A stretch of 5,877 nucleotides of DNA from DATAFO01 sp046728935 (GCA_046728935.1 JBKPFS010000078.1:1-5877), one strand, 5' to 3'; shown: positions 1-5,076, numbered from the stretch's first letter. Notes: generated by a model from the sequence alone, not told the origin. Numbers and translations: made by a program.

Positions 1-351
1 CGTCGACGTGCTCTGCCAGATCCGCGGCGTCGGGCGCTACATCGCGATGCTCGTGATCGCCGAGGTCGGCGACGTCGCCCGCTTTCAGACCGCGAGCCGG
101 CTCTGCTCCTGGGCCGGGATGACGCCGACCGTCCGCAGCTCCGACATGCGCACGCGGCTCGGACACATCTCCCACCGGGGCTCACCGGCGCTGCGCTGGG
201 CGCTGGTCGAGGCCGCCAGCACGCCGCCCGCGGCGGCGGGCCGCTGCGCGATGCCTTCGAGCGGATCTCCAGGCGCCGCGGCCGCCAGGTCGCGAAGGTC
301 GCCGTCGCGCGCAAGATCCTCACGCTCTGCTTCTACGGCTTGCGCGAGTAA
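1..351 (+). pseudogene. IS110-family transposase, C-terminal fragment, frameshifted
   Basis: The window starts inside this gene. Reading from base 2, the protein runs VDVLCQIRGVGRYIAML and on through AEVGDVARF, LCSWAGMTPTVRSSD, GHISHRGSPALRWALVEAA. This is the Transposase_20 domain of IS110 recombinases, including the SS pair where the catalytic serine lies. At about 212-220 the frame breaks. The family-like continuation (QHAARGGGPLRDAFERIS, then VAVARKILTLCFYGLRE) is in the frame of base 1 and ends at the TAA at 349-351. One lost C in the GCCGCC-CAG context would explain the shift. Codons after the TAA read EIRCLA in the same frame, which looks like further transposase tail, so the stop may also be a mutation. 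The N-terminal DEDD domain lies off the window or is missing. The sequence is clearly different from the second IS110 transposase at 962, so it is not a copy of it. A sequencing error could mimic the frameshift. Confidence 0.85.
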
Positions 352-661
352 GAGATCCGTTGCCTTGCGCCGCGGGCCGGCGCACGCGCGGTCAGAACGC
401 TGGCGGTCACTTCGTGACCCGCCACGGCGCTCATGCGCTGCACGGCCCTCCGGCGAGCGGCAGCTCGGGCGAGCTCGTGTGTTGTCAATGGCCTCCCCTC
501 GCCGATCTCGGCGACTGACGGCCGCCATCTTGATTGAGCCCTCGAGCACCGCACGACACTCGGGCCCGCGCAGCGCGGCCGAACGGATGACTGGAACGCT
601 TCCGCTTGCGCCCCGGCCGTCTCCCTATCCGGGACGCCCAACGACGCGAGGCCCGTGACCG
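352..661. other. Non-coding spacer between two IS110 units
   Basis: I see no convincing gene in this 310-base stretch. The open frames crossing it are low-complexity Arg/Ala/Ser translations typical of shadow frames in GC-rich DNA. It holds a strong imperfect hairpin at 401-424. It probably includes the 3' non-coding end of the broken IS110 unit on its left plus old flanking DNA. The right boundary of that older element is not visible. Confidence 0.5.
401..424. repeat. Hairpin, 10-bp stem, downstream of the IS110 fragment
   Basis: TGGCGGTCAC (401-410), a TTC loop, then GTGAC, one unpaired C, and CGCCA (to 424) form a ten-pair stem with a single bulge. There is no T-tract after it. It sits about 50 bases past the transposase stop. 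It could be part of a 3'-end structure of the element (IS1111-type relatives keep their bridge RNA downstream of the gene) or a terminator-like hairpin. The sequence does not decide between these. Confidence 0.5.
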
Positions 662-672
662 GAGGGGTTGAC
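662..672 (+). repeat. 11-bp direct repeat, left copy (GAGGGGTTGAC)
   Basis: Identical to 2311-2321. It marks the proposed left end of the IS110 element, and its TTGAC is the start of a perfect TTGACA box (668-673). Confidence 0.6.
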
Positions 673-696
673 AGGGCCCGCTCCTTCAGGGATGAC
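668..696 (+). promoter_or_regulatory. Candidate promoter at IS110 left end
   Basis: TTGACA at 668-673 is a perfect -35 consensus. A 17-base spacer leads to GATGAC (691-696), which matches TATAAT at only three of six positions. The expected transcript would start near 703 and cover the putative bridge-RNA region. In IS110 elements a promoter near the end, often completed at the circle junction, drives bridge RNA and transposase. The weak -10 makes this tentative. Confidence 0.35.
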
Positions 697-930
697 ACCC
701 GGCCCTTCTTCATAGGCCGATGAAAATCCCTCCCGCCCCCGCATCTGGCGTCCGGGCCGCTTCCTAGCGTCTCGTCCGCCGGGCACAGGGGCAACACAGG
801 AGAGCGCAAGCGGGCAGGCCGTCGTCTCTATGGGCTGCGAGCCCGGCTTCATACGTGGCCGCCCCTGCGACCGGGCCCGGCTGCGCCGAGAGCGCGAATC
901 CCTACGTGTCGCTCGCCCGTGCGCTTCTCC
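697..930 (+). ncRNA. Putative IS110 bridge RNA region (boundaries uncertain)
   Basis: This segment lies between the left end of the element and the transposase ribosome-binding site, where IS110-subgroup elements encode the bridge RNA that pairs with donor and target DNA. It is rich in short stems. CGGCC/GGCCG (700-704 with 715-719) closes a 10-base loop, GGGCT/AGCCC (832-836 with 840-844) closes a 3-base loop, and CCGGGCCCGG at 871-880 is palindromic. CGCAAGCGGG (805-814) matches the right end of the element, CGCAAGAGGG (2306-2315), at 9 of 10 positions. That is what a left-donor guide would look like. I could not identify a full set of target and donor guides. An open frame runs across the segment from 830, but it lacks a ribosome-binding site and family-like sequence. 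Existence is inferred from family knowledge and position; limits are approximate. Confidence 0.35.
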
Positions 931-945
931 ACCGAAAGACACCAA

Positions 946-955
946 GGAGGAGGAG
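946..955 (+). promoter_or_regulatory. Ribosome-binding site that fixes the transposase start
   Basis: GGAGGAGGAG ends six bases before the ATG at 962. It supports that start over the upstream in-frame ATG at 830, whose extra 44 codons do not resemble IS110 N-termini. Confidence 0.8.
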
Positions 956-961
956 TCAACG

Positions 962-2320
962 ATGAGATGGATTGGCCTCGACTGCCACCTCGAGTTCATC
1001 GAGGTCGCGATCCTCGACACCGCCGGAGTGTTCGTCTCGGCGGGGAGGATCGAGTCAAGCGGGGAGGCGATCGGACTGTTCGCCGAGGGCCTCGCCGCCG
1101 ACGACTGCGTCGCCCTTGAGAGCTCGGCCAACGCGGCGGCGATCGCCGCGCTGATCCGCCCCCACGCGGCCAAGGTGGTGATCGCTAACTCGCGGCGCTT
1201 GGCCCAGATCTCGCAGGCGCGGGCGAAGACCGACCGCCTCGACGCGCGCACCCTGGCCAAGCTCCTGCGGGCCGGGGCCCTGGAGGAGGTCTGGATGCCC
1301 GATGAGCGGACCCGCGCCCGGCGGCGGCTCTGCGCGCGCCGCGCCGCCCTGGTCCGCGCCCGCACCCGGGCAAAGAACGAGGCCCACGCCGTCCTGGCGC
1401 GAAACCTCAAGGGACGCCCGCCGGCGACCGACGCCTTCGGCCGCGCAGGGCGGCGCTGGCTCGCCGCCCTGGAGCTGCCCGCTGACGAGCGGCTGACCCT
1501 CGATGCGTGCCTGCGCCAGGTCGACTTCCTGACCGCCGAGATCGTCGAGCTCGAGCGCCTAGCGAGCGCCGACCTCGTCGGCGACGAGGACGCCCGCCGC
1601 CTGTTGACGATTCCCGGGGTGGGGCCGCAGGCGACGCTGGCGCTCTTGGCGGCGATCGGCGAGGTCTCGCGCTTCGGCTCGGCGCGCCAGCTCGTCGCCT
1701 ACCTGGGGCTTGACCCGCGGGTCCGACAGTCGGGCTCGGGGGAGGCGCGTCACGGCCGGATCTCGAAACAGGGGCCCGCTCAGACGCGGGCGGCGCTGGT
1801 CGAGGCCGCTCACCAGGCGATGCGCCAGCCCGGTCCGCTGCGCGCGTTCGGGACGCGGGTGCGCGCCCGACGCGGCTATCAGGTTGCGGCGGTGGCGGTC
1901 GCCCGCAAGCTCGCCTGCCTTGCCTGGCAGCTGCTCACCAAGGCCGAGGACTACGCCTTCGAGCGTCCGCAGCTCACCCAGCGAAAGCTGCGTCGCCTCG
2001 AGCTCAGCGCCGGCGAGCCGCCGCGCCGGGGCAAGGCCAACGGGGCACCGAGCAAGGACCCGGCGCGCGAGGCGGCCGAACGACAAGCGGCCGAACGAGC
2101 GGAGCTCGCCTACCGGCGACTGGTCGCCGACTGGAAGGTCAGCGGGGCTGGCGGCGAGAGAGCGGGCGCGGGCGCCCCACGGGGGCGCGCAAATCGTGGG
2201 CCGTCTAGCGGCCAAGCAGCGCGGCAGGCATCAGCCCCGGAACCTGCGCTTTACCTCGGGGTCTACCCGCGCCCGTTGCGAACTCTTGCAAAGGAGGTTG
2301 CGAGCCGCAAGAGGGGTTGA
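962..2320 (+). CDS. IS110-family transposase (bridge-RNA-guided DEDD/serine recombinase)
   Basis: A 452-residue protein expected to excise and insert its own element as a circle under bridge-RNA guidance. The N-terminal RuvC-like DEDD_Tnp_IS110 domain starts at once with MRWIGLDCH. The likely metal-binding acidic residues are D7, E53 (in ALESSA), D91 and D94 (in KTDRLDA). A helical linker (about 100-210) leads to the Transposase_20 domain (about 213-320) with LLTIPGVG, RFGSARQLVAYLGL and RQSGSGEARHGRISKQG. S257 in the SG motif is the probable nucleophile. The tail after about 343 is a basic, Ala/Arg-rich extension that makes the protein longer than many IS110 transposases. All catalytic motifs and the frame look intact, so activity is plausible. 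The start at 962 follows a strong ribosome-binding site. The stop lies in the right-end direct repeat. It is only distantly similar to the IS110 fragment at 1-351. Confidence 0.95.
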   Translation: MRWIGLDCHLEFIEVAILDTAGVFVSAGRIESSGEAIGLFAEGLAADDCVALESSANAAAIAALIRPHAAKVVIANSRRLAQISQARAKTDRLDARTLAKLLRAGALEEVWMPDERTRARRRLCARRAALVRARTRAKNEAHAVLARNLKGRPPATDAFGRAGRRWLAALELPADERLTLDACLRQVDFLTAEIVELERLASADLVGDEDARRLLTIPGVGPQATLALLAAIGEVSRFGSARQLVAYLGLDPRVRQSGSGEARHGRISKQGPAQTRAALVEAAHQAMRQPGPLRAFGTRVRARRGYQVAAVAVARKLACLAWQLLTKAEDYAFERPQLTQRKLRRLELSAGEPPRRGKANGAPSKDPAREAAERQAAERAELAYRRLVADWKVSGAGGERAGAGAPRGRANRGPSSGQAARQASAPEPALYLGVYPRPLRTLAKEVASRKRG

Positions 2321-2321
2321 C
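2311..2321 (+). repeat. 11-bp direct repeat, right copy (GAGGGGTTGAC)
   Basis: Identical to 662-672. The transposase stop codon TGA (2318-2320) lies inside it, so the gene runs right up to the proposed right end. The next base differs between the two copies (T here, A on the left). Confidence 0.6.
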
Positions 2322-2326
2322 TTTCA

Positions 2327-2336
2327 TCCCTAGGGA
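2327..2336. repeat. Perfect 10-bp palindrome TCCCTAGGGA at IS110 right flank
   Basis: It lies six bases outside the proposed right end of the IS110 element. IS110 relatives often insert at or near palindromic or repetitive sites, so it may be part of the target, but one copy cannot show this. Confidence 0.45.
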
Positions 2337-2411
2337 CGAGAAGCGGAAGGTATGGAACGCCGCCTCTCTGGGGGATTGACCTCGTGGCAACGATGCTAGT
2401 CACGGCGGTAT

Positions 2412-2632
2412 CTAATCCCCGTCCACGATCGACGGCAGCGTGACGTCCAGCCACTGCGAGTTGGAAACCCCGCTCCTCGGTCGGCAGCAGCATCACCTTG
2501 GAGTCGATCTCGACGTCATCGGCTTCCGCCTTCTGGTGTCGGGCGACGACGCCCAGGGCGCTCTCGAAGCAGGCCGCGTAGCCCGACCGCGAACAGCTGC
2601 TCGGGGTTCGTGGCCCTCTCCTCGTAACCTGC
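2412..2632 (-). pseudogene. ohr: Ohr/OsmC-family peroxide-resistance gene remnant
   Basis: Read on the minus strand, pieces of an Ohr-type protein appear in order across changing frames. First comes ATNPEQLFA, then (shifted near 2583-2590) SGYAACFESALGVVARHQK, then VEIDSKVMLLPTEERGFQLAV. After a second shift near 2450-2453 it reads LDVTLPSIVDGD and stops at the TAG at 2412-2414. Intact Ohr proteins reduce organic hydroperoxides with two cysteines. Only the first (in AACFES) survives, and the C-terminal VCPYS region with the second is absent. The 5' third is also missing, cut off close to the methyltransferase start at 2642. One extra base and a two-base loss would explain the shifts. The gene is therefore dead, truncated at both ends, and lies between the IS110 element and the lipid genes. 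It could instead belong to another OsmC-superfamily branch. Confidence 0.75.
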
Positions 2633-2641
2633 CAGTCACCG

Positions 2642-3544
2642 ATGGCGGATCGCAGGGACCTCGAGTTCACCTATTCGCTCATCGACCGCATCTTTCGGCT
2701 CAGCCTCGGTGAGCTGGCGGACTTCAGCGGGGCGAAGTACGACGGCGAGTTCTCGCTGTCCCTGGATGAGGCGCAGCGGCGAAAGCACGAATACGTCGCC
2801 GAGCAGATCGGGATCGGGCCCGGTCGGCGGGTGCTCGACCTTGGCTGCGGCTGGGGGCCGCTGCTGCACTTCGTCCGCGAGAAGCGCGGGGCGGGAGTGG
2901 GCGTGACGCTGTCGTCGGCGCAGGCTCAGTCGTGTCGCCGCCACGGCCTGGACGTCCACCTGATGGACGTCCGTGACGTCGACCGCGACACCTTCGGCCC
3001 CTTCGACGCGGTCGCCAGCCTCGGCGCGTTCGAGCACTTCTGCTCGCCGGACGCTTACCGTGCCGGGCGCCAGGACGACGTCTACCGTCATGTCTTCGCG
3101 CGCGCGGCGAGCGTCCTTCCTGATCGCGGTCGGCTTTACCTGCAGACGATGGTCTTCGGGCGCAACATGATCCCGATAGACGAGGTCTCGCTCGACGCCC
3201 CGCGCGACTCGGATGCGTGGTACGTGGCGCTGATGCAGCACCAGTTCCCGGGCTCGTTCCTGCCGTTCGGGGCCGACCATGTGATCCGAACGGCCGAGCC
3301 CCACTTCCGCCTGCTCGAGAGCTCCAGCGGACGCCTGGACTACATCGAGACGATCAGACAGTGGCGCAAGCGCTTTGCTCAGCGCAGCATCCGGAAGACG
3401 CTGATCAAGGCGCGACTCGTTCCCCGCTGGCTGGCCAGCCGCGACTTCCGGCTCGCCTTCACGTCAGGCGTAAGCGCGAACAGCGTCTGCTTCAAACGCG
3501 AGCTGCTCGATCATTACCGACTCGTGTTCGAGAAGACGCCCTAG
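2642..3544 (+). CDS. Cyclopropane-fatty-acid-synthase-like SAM methyltransferase
   Basis: A 300-residue class I methyltransferase of the CFA/cyclopropane-mycolate-synthase type. Such enzymes use S-adenosylmethionine to methylate or cyclopropanate double bonds of lipid-bound acyl chains at the membrane. The SAM-binding motif I is VLDLGCGWG (64-72), followed by VGVTLSSAQ (86-94), GAFEHF (128-133) and GRLYLQTMVFG (163-173). FPGSFLPFG and RLDYIETIRQW in the C-terminal half fit the same family. The length is close to that of mycobacterial cyclopropane synthases, and there is no membrane segment or signal peptide. The start at 2642 has no clear ribosome-binding site, so translation may be weak or leaderless, and the true start is slightly uncertain. 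It faces the fatty-acid desaturase, with the two stop codons sharing CTAG. A desaturase product would be a natural substrate. The exact substrate and product (cyclopropane, methyl branch, other) cannot be read from the sequence. Confidence 0.88.
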   Translation: MADRRDLEFTYSLIDRIFRLSLGELADFSGAKYDGEFSLSLDEAQRRKHEYVAEQIGIGPGRRVLDLGCGWGPLLHFVREKRGAGVGVTLSSAQAQSCRRHGLDVHLMDVRDVDRDTFGPFDAVASLGAFEHFCSPDAYRAGRQDDVYRHVFARAASVLPDRGRLYLQTMVFGRNMIPIDEVSLDAPRDSDAWYVALMQHQFPGSFLPFGADHVIRTAEPHFRLLESSSGRLDYIETIRQWRKRFAQRSIRKTLIKARLVPRWLASRDFRLAFTSGVSANSVCFKRELLDHYRLVFEKTP

Positions 3545-4581
3545 GACGGCCGGGCACGGGCTTCGCGGAAGCTGACCAGCCGGCCCCGACCCTCGTCCCA
3601 CAGCTTCAGCTTCACGCACCTCATCCCGTCCCAAACCGACAGCGTCGGCACCTGCTGGAAGGCCGGGTTCGCGTCGTGTGCCCGCTGCAGGTTGTAGTTC
3701 GGGATCCGAGTCGATAGGTGGTGGACGTGGTGCAGGCCGATGTTCCCGGTGAAGAACTGCAGCACCTTCGGCAGCCTCAGGTAGGAGCTTCCCTTGAGCG
3801 CCGCCTCGTCGTAGCTCCACGAATCGGAGCTCTGCCAGTACGCATCCTCGAACTGATGCTGAACGTAGAAGAGCCAGACCCCCAGCGAGCCGGCCAGCAG
3901 CGCCGAGGGCATCTCGACGAGCAGGAAGCTGTCCCAGCCGAGGAGCCAGCAGAGCAGCCCGATCACCGAAGCGAGCGCGAGGTTGGTGCGCCAGACGCTG
4001 TGGCGGATGCGCAGCCGCTCGTTACGCGAAACGAAGCGCGGCGCCAGGATCATTGCCCAGATCGGACCGAGGCCGAACATCACGACGGGGTTGCGGAACA
4101 GGCGGTAGCCGAGCCGCCGCTGCCATGGCAGCGCCTCGTACTCGGCCACGGTGAGGGTGAGGACGTCCCCGATCCCGCGCCGGTCGAGGTCGCCCGAGCT
4201 GGCATGGTGGACGGCATGCTCGTGTCGCCAGCGCTGGAAGGGCGTGAAGACGAGCAACGCGCAGGTCGCGCCGAGCCACTCGTTCGCCTTGCTCCAGGGG
4301 AGGAAGCTCCCGTGCGCGCAGTCGTGGAAGAGGATGTAGGTGCGCACGAGGAAGCCGGCGGCGGGCACTGAGAGCGCGAGCACAGGCCAGTAGGAGACGT
4401 CGAGGAGGAAGTACATCGCCACCAGCAGCCCGAGGTAGGGAACCAGTGAGGTCGCGATGTCGAAGAGACTGCGGCCGAGGTGCGGCTGTGCGTAGTGGGC
4501 GAGGGCAGCCCGCCAAGAGGGCGGCGTCCGCTGGCCGGTCATGCCCGAGGAAGCCAGGGCCGAAGGTGCGGCATCGCTCAT
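3541..4581 (-). CDS. Membrane fatty-acid desaturase (three-histidine-box family)
   Basis: A 346-residue integral membrane di-iron desaturase (FAD_desaturase family) that would introduce a double bond into acyl chains using oxygen and reducing power. The three histidine boxes are all present: HDCAH (86-90), HAVHH (122-126, preceded by another His at 120) and HHVHH (284-288). Hydrophobic segments near 41-60, 63-83, 103-114, 166-181, 202-223 and 225-241 fit the usual four-transmembrane plan. SSGDLDRRGIGDVLTLTV after box 2 and QHQFEDAYW before box 3 resemble the acyl-lipid desaturases of bacteria and cyanobacteria. I chose the ATG at 4581 because TAGGAGG lies seven bases upstream. The in-frame ATG 20 codons earlier lacks a ribosome-binding site. 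The gene is divergent from the cold-shock gene and convergent with the methyltransferase, which suggests a role in membrane fluidity. The position of the double bond cannot be inferred. Confidence 0.93.
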   Translation of the reverse strand: MSDAAPSALASSGMTGQRTPPSWRAALAHYAQPHLGRSLFDIATSLVPYLGLLVAMYFLLDVSYWPVLALSVPAAGFLVRTYILFHDCAHGSFLPWSKANEWLGATCALLVFTPFQRWRHEHAVHHASSGDLDRRGIGDVLTLTVAEYEALPWQRRLGYRLFRNPVVMFGLGPIWAMILAPRFVSRNERLRIRHSVWRTNLALASVIGLLCWLLGWDSFLLVEMPSALLAGSLGVWLFYVQHQFEDAYWQSSDSWSYDEAALKGSSYLRLPKVLQFFTGNIGLHHVHHLSTRIPNYNLQRAHDANPAFQQVPTLSVWDGMRCVKLKLWDEGRGRLVSFREARARPS

Positions 4582-4588
4582 GTGCGTT

Positions 4589-4595
4589 CCTCCTA
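4589..4595 (-). promoter_or_regulatory. Ribosome-binding site of the desaturase (TAGGAGG)
   Basis: On the minus strand TAGGAGG sits seven bases before the ATG at 4581, and fixes that start. Confidence 0.8.
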
Positions 4596-4640
4596 ACGTC
4601 GGCAGGGTTCCGGAGGGATGAGGCCCCGTGTCCCGCGGCA

Positions 4641-4683
4641 CGCTATCGCGATCTGCGGGTGCTCACCGGTGTCTGCGCTATCG
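4641..4683. repeat. Two 8-bp direct repeats CGCTATCG in the divergent promoter region
   Basis: CGCTATCG occurs at 4641-4648 and 4676-4683, with start points 35 bp apart. It lies between the divergent desaturase and cold-shock genes. The first copy runs into the 8-bp palindrome ATCGCGAT (4645-4652). A shared operator is possible, but I do not recognise a known regulator site. No strong -35/-10 pair is evident for either gene in the 205-bp region. Confidence 0.35.
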
Positions 4684-4698
4684 TTGGTGACGCAAGCA

Positions 4699-4716
4699 GC
4701 CGGGGTTTTCCCCGGC
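4699..4716. repeat. Perfect 7-bp stem hairpin with TTTT loop
   Basis: GCCGGGG (4699-4705), loop TTTT, CCCCGGC (4710-4716). It sits midway between the divergent genes, so it is not a terminator of either. It may lie in the cold-shock leader, or in the desaturase leader read on the other strand. No T-tract follows. Confidence 0.55.
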
Positions 4717-4769
4717 CCTGAACAGTGTCAGCGCTCGGTTTATCGCCTCCGCGGCCCGCGGCACCAACC

Positions 4770-4786
4770 CGTGGTGGAAAACCACG
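4770..4786 (+). promoter_or_regulatory. Hairpin abutting the cold-shock gene start codon
   Basis: CGTGGT (4770-4775), loop GGAAA, ACCACG (4781-4786) form a perfect six-pair stem ending right next to the ATG at 4787. The only Shine-Dalgarno-like bases (GGTGGA, 4773-4778) lie in its 5' arm and loop, so the fold could limit ribosome access. Cold-shock mRNAs are known for structured, temperature-responsive leaders. Function here is inferred. Confidence 0.45.
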
Positions 4787-5035
4787 ATGGCAACAGGAAC
4801 CGTGAAGTGGTTCAGCGACGAGAAGGGCTTCGGGTTCATCACCCCCGAGGAGGACGGCTCGAAGGACCTCTTCGTTCATGAAAGCGCTATCAACGGCGAC
4901 GGCTTCTGCTCGCTCGCCGAGGGCGCCAAGGTCTCGTACGAGGCCGAGGATAGCGACAAGGGCCCGCGGGCCGTCAACGTCCAGCCAACGTCCAGCCTGT
5001 CAAGCCGAAGCGCTAGGCCTCGGAGACGAAGGTGA
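4787..5035 (+). CDS. csp: Cold-shock-domain protein with altered C-terminal tail
   Basis: A single OB-fold cold-shock domain that binds single-stranded RNA/DNA and melts mRNA structure. It starts MATGTVKWFSDEKGFGFITP. The RNP1 motif KGFGFI (13-18) is intact. RNP2 reads LFVHESAI (28-35) with Glu where an aromatic or His residue is usual. SLAEGAKVSYEAE and KGPRAVNVQP complete the domain by residue 67. The family is normally about 65-72 residues; here an 11-bp tandem duplication shifts the frame. The protein therefore ends in a Ser/Arg-rich tail (SSLSSRSARPRRRR, 82 residues in all). Without the duplication it would end NVQPVKPKR at the TAG at 5014-5016, 72 residues long. The fold itself should be unaffected. 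The gene is divergent from the desaturase, and a hairpin touches its start codon. The duplication could be an assembly or sequencing artefact. Confidence 0.92.
   Translation: MATGTVKWFSDEKGFGFITPEEDGSKDLFVHESAINGDGFCSLAEGAKVSYEAEDSDKGPRAVNVQPTSSLSSRSARPRRRR
4975..4997 (+). repeat. 11-bp tandem duplication at the end of the cold-shock gene
   Basis: CAACGTCCAGC occurs twice head to tail (4975-4985 and 4986-4996), plus one further matching base. Eleven is not a multiple of three, so the second copy changes the reading frame and moves the stop from 5014-5016 to 5033-5035. Confidence 0.9.
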
Positions 5036-5039
5036 GGAT

Positions 5040-5068
5040 GGCGCTCGCGCGAGAAACCGCGCGGCGCC
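5040..5068 (+). terminator. Strong GC hairpin after the cold-shock gene, possible terminator
   Basis: GGCGC, one bulged T, CGCGCG (5040-5051), loop AGAAAC, then CGCGCG and GCGCC (5058-5068): eleven GC pairs. It begins five bases after the cold-shock stop. No T-tract follows, which is common for actinobacterial terminators but makes the call uncertain. It may only attenuate read-through into the next genes. Confidence 0.45.
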
Positions 5069-5076
5069 CCTGACCT

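Larger units (their letters stand above)
662..2321 (+). mobile_element. IS110-family insertion sequence, apparently complete (about 1.66 kb)
   Basis: The proposed boundaries are two copies of GAGGGGTTGAC at 662-672 and 2311-2321. Between them is one full transposase gene (962-2320) with about 290 bases of non-coding DNA on its left and essentially none on its right. This layout, long left non-coding end and short right end, is that of the IS110 subgroup, whose left end encodes the bridge RNA. IS110 elements lack the long terminal inverted repeats of DDE elements, and none are seen here. Exact ends cannot be fixed from one copy. A crossover dinucleotide GT inside the repeat (667-668 and 2316-2317) would suit the family. 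Confidence 0.6.

Noticed and set aside
352..658. Open reading frame continuing past the transposase fragment to 658
   Set aside because: It is the out-of-frame continuation after the frameshift: Arg/Ser/Ala/Pro-rich with no family similarity.
953..960. GAGTCAAC before the transposase start as a right-target guide complementary to the right end (GTTGACT)
   Set aside because: It overlaps the ribosome-binding site and is far from where bridge-RNA guide loops would fall; seven bases are too few to claim.
830..961. N-terminal extension of the transposase from the ATG at 830
   Set aside because: The extra 44 residues are not IS110-like, 830 lacks a ribosome-binding site, and the ATG at 962 has an excellent one followed at once by the family N-terminus MRWIGLDCH.
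625..1410. Long minus-strand open frame opposite the IS110 element start
   Set aside because: Low-complexity Arg/Ala/Ser translation that shadows the transposase; common in GC-rich DNA.
1559..2215. Minus-strand 218-codon open frame within the transposase
   Set aside because: Antisense shadow of the transposase coding frame, with no recognisable domain.
1710..2333. Alternative frame ending GVDFHP as the true transposase tail
   Set aside because: The main frame continues smoothly to a stop in the right-end repeat, and its tail is as plausible; no clear break point was visible.
3718..4371. Plus-strand 217-codon open frame opposite the desaturase
   Set aside because: Shadow of the desaturase, whose three histidine boxes and membrane segments identify the real strand.
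5038..5073. 11-codon leader peptide before the coiled-coil gene
   Set aside because: Its purine stretch sits almost on top of the ATG and the codons lie inside a strong hairpin; chance ORF more likely.
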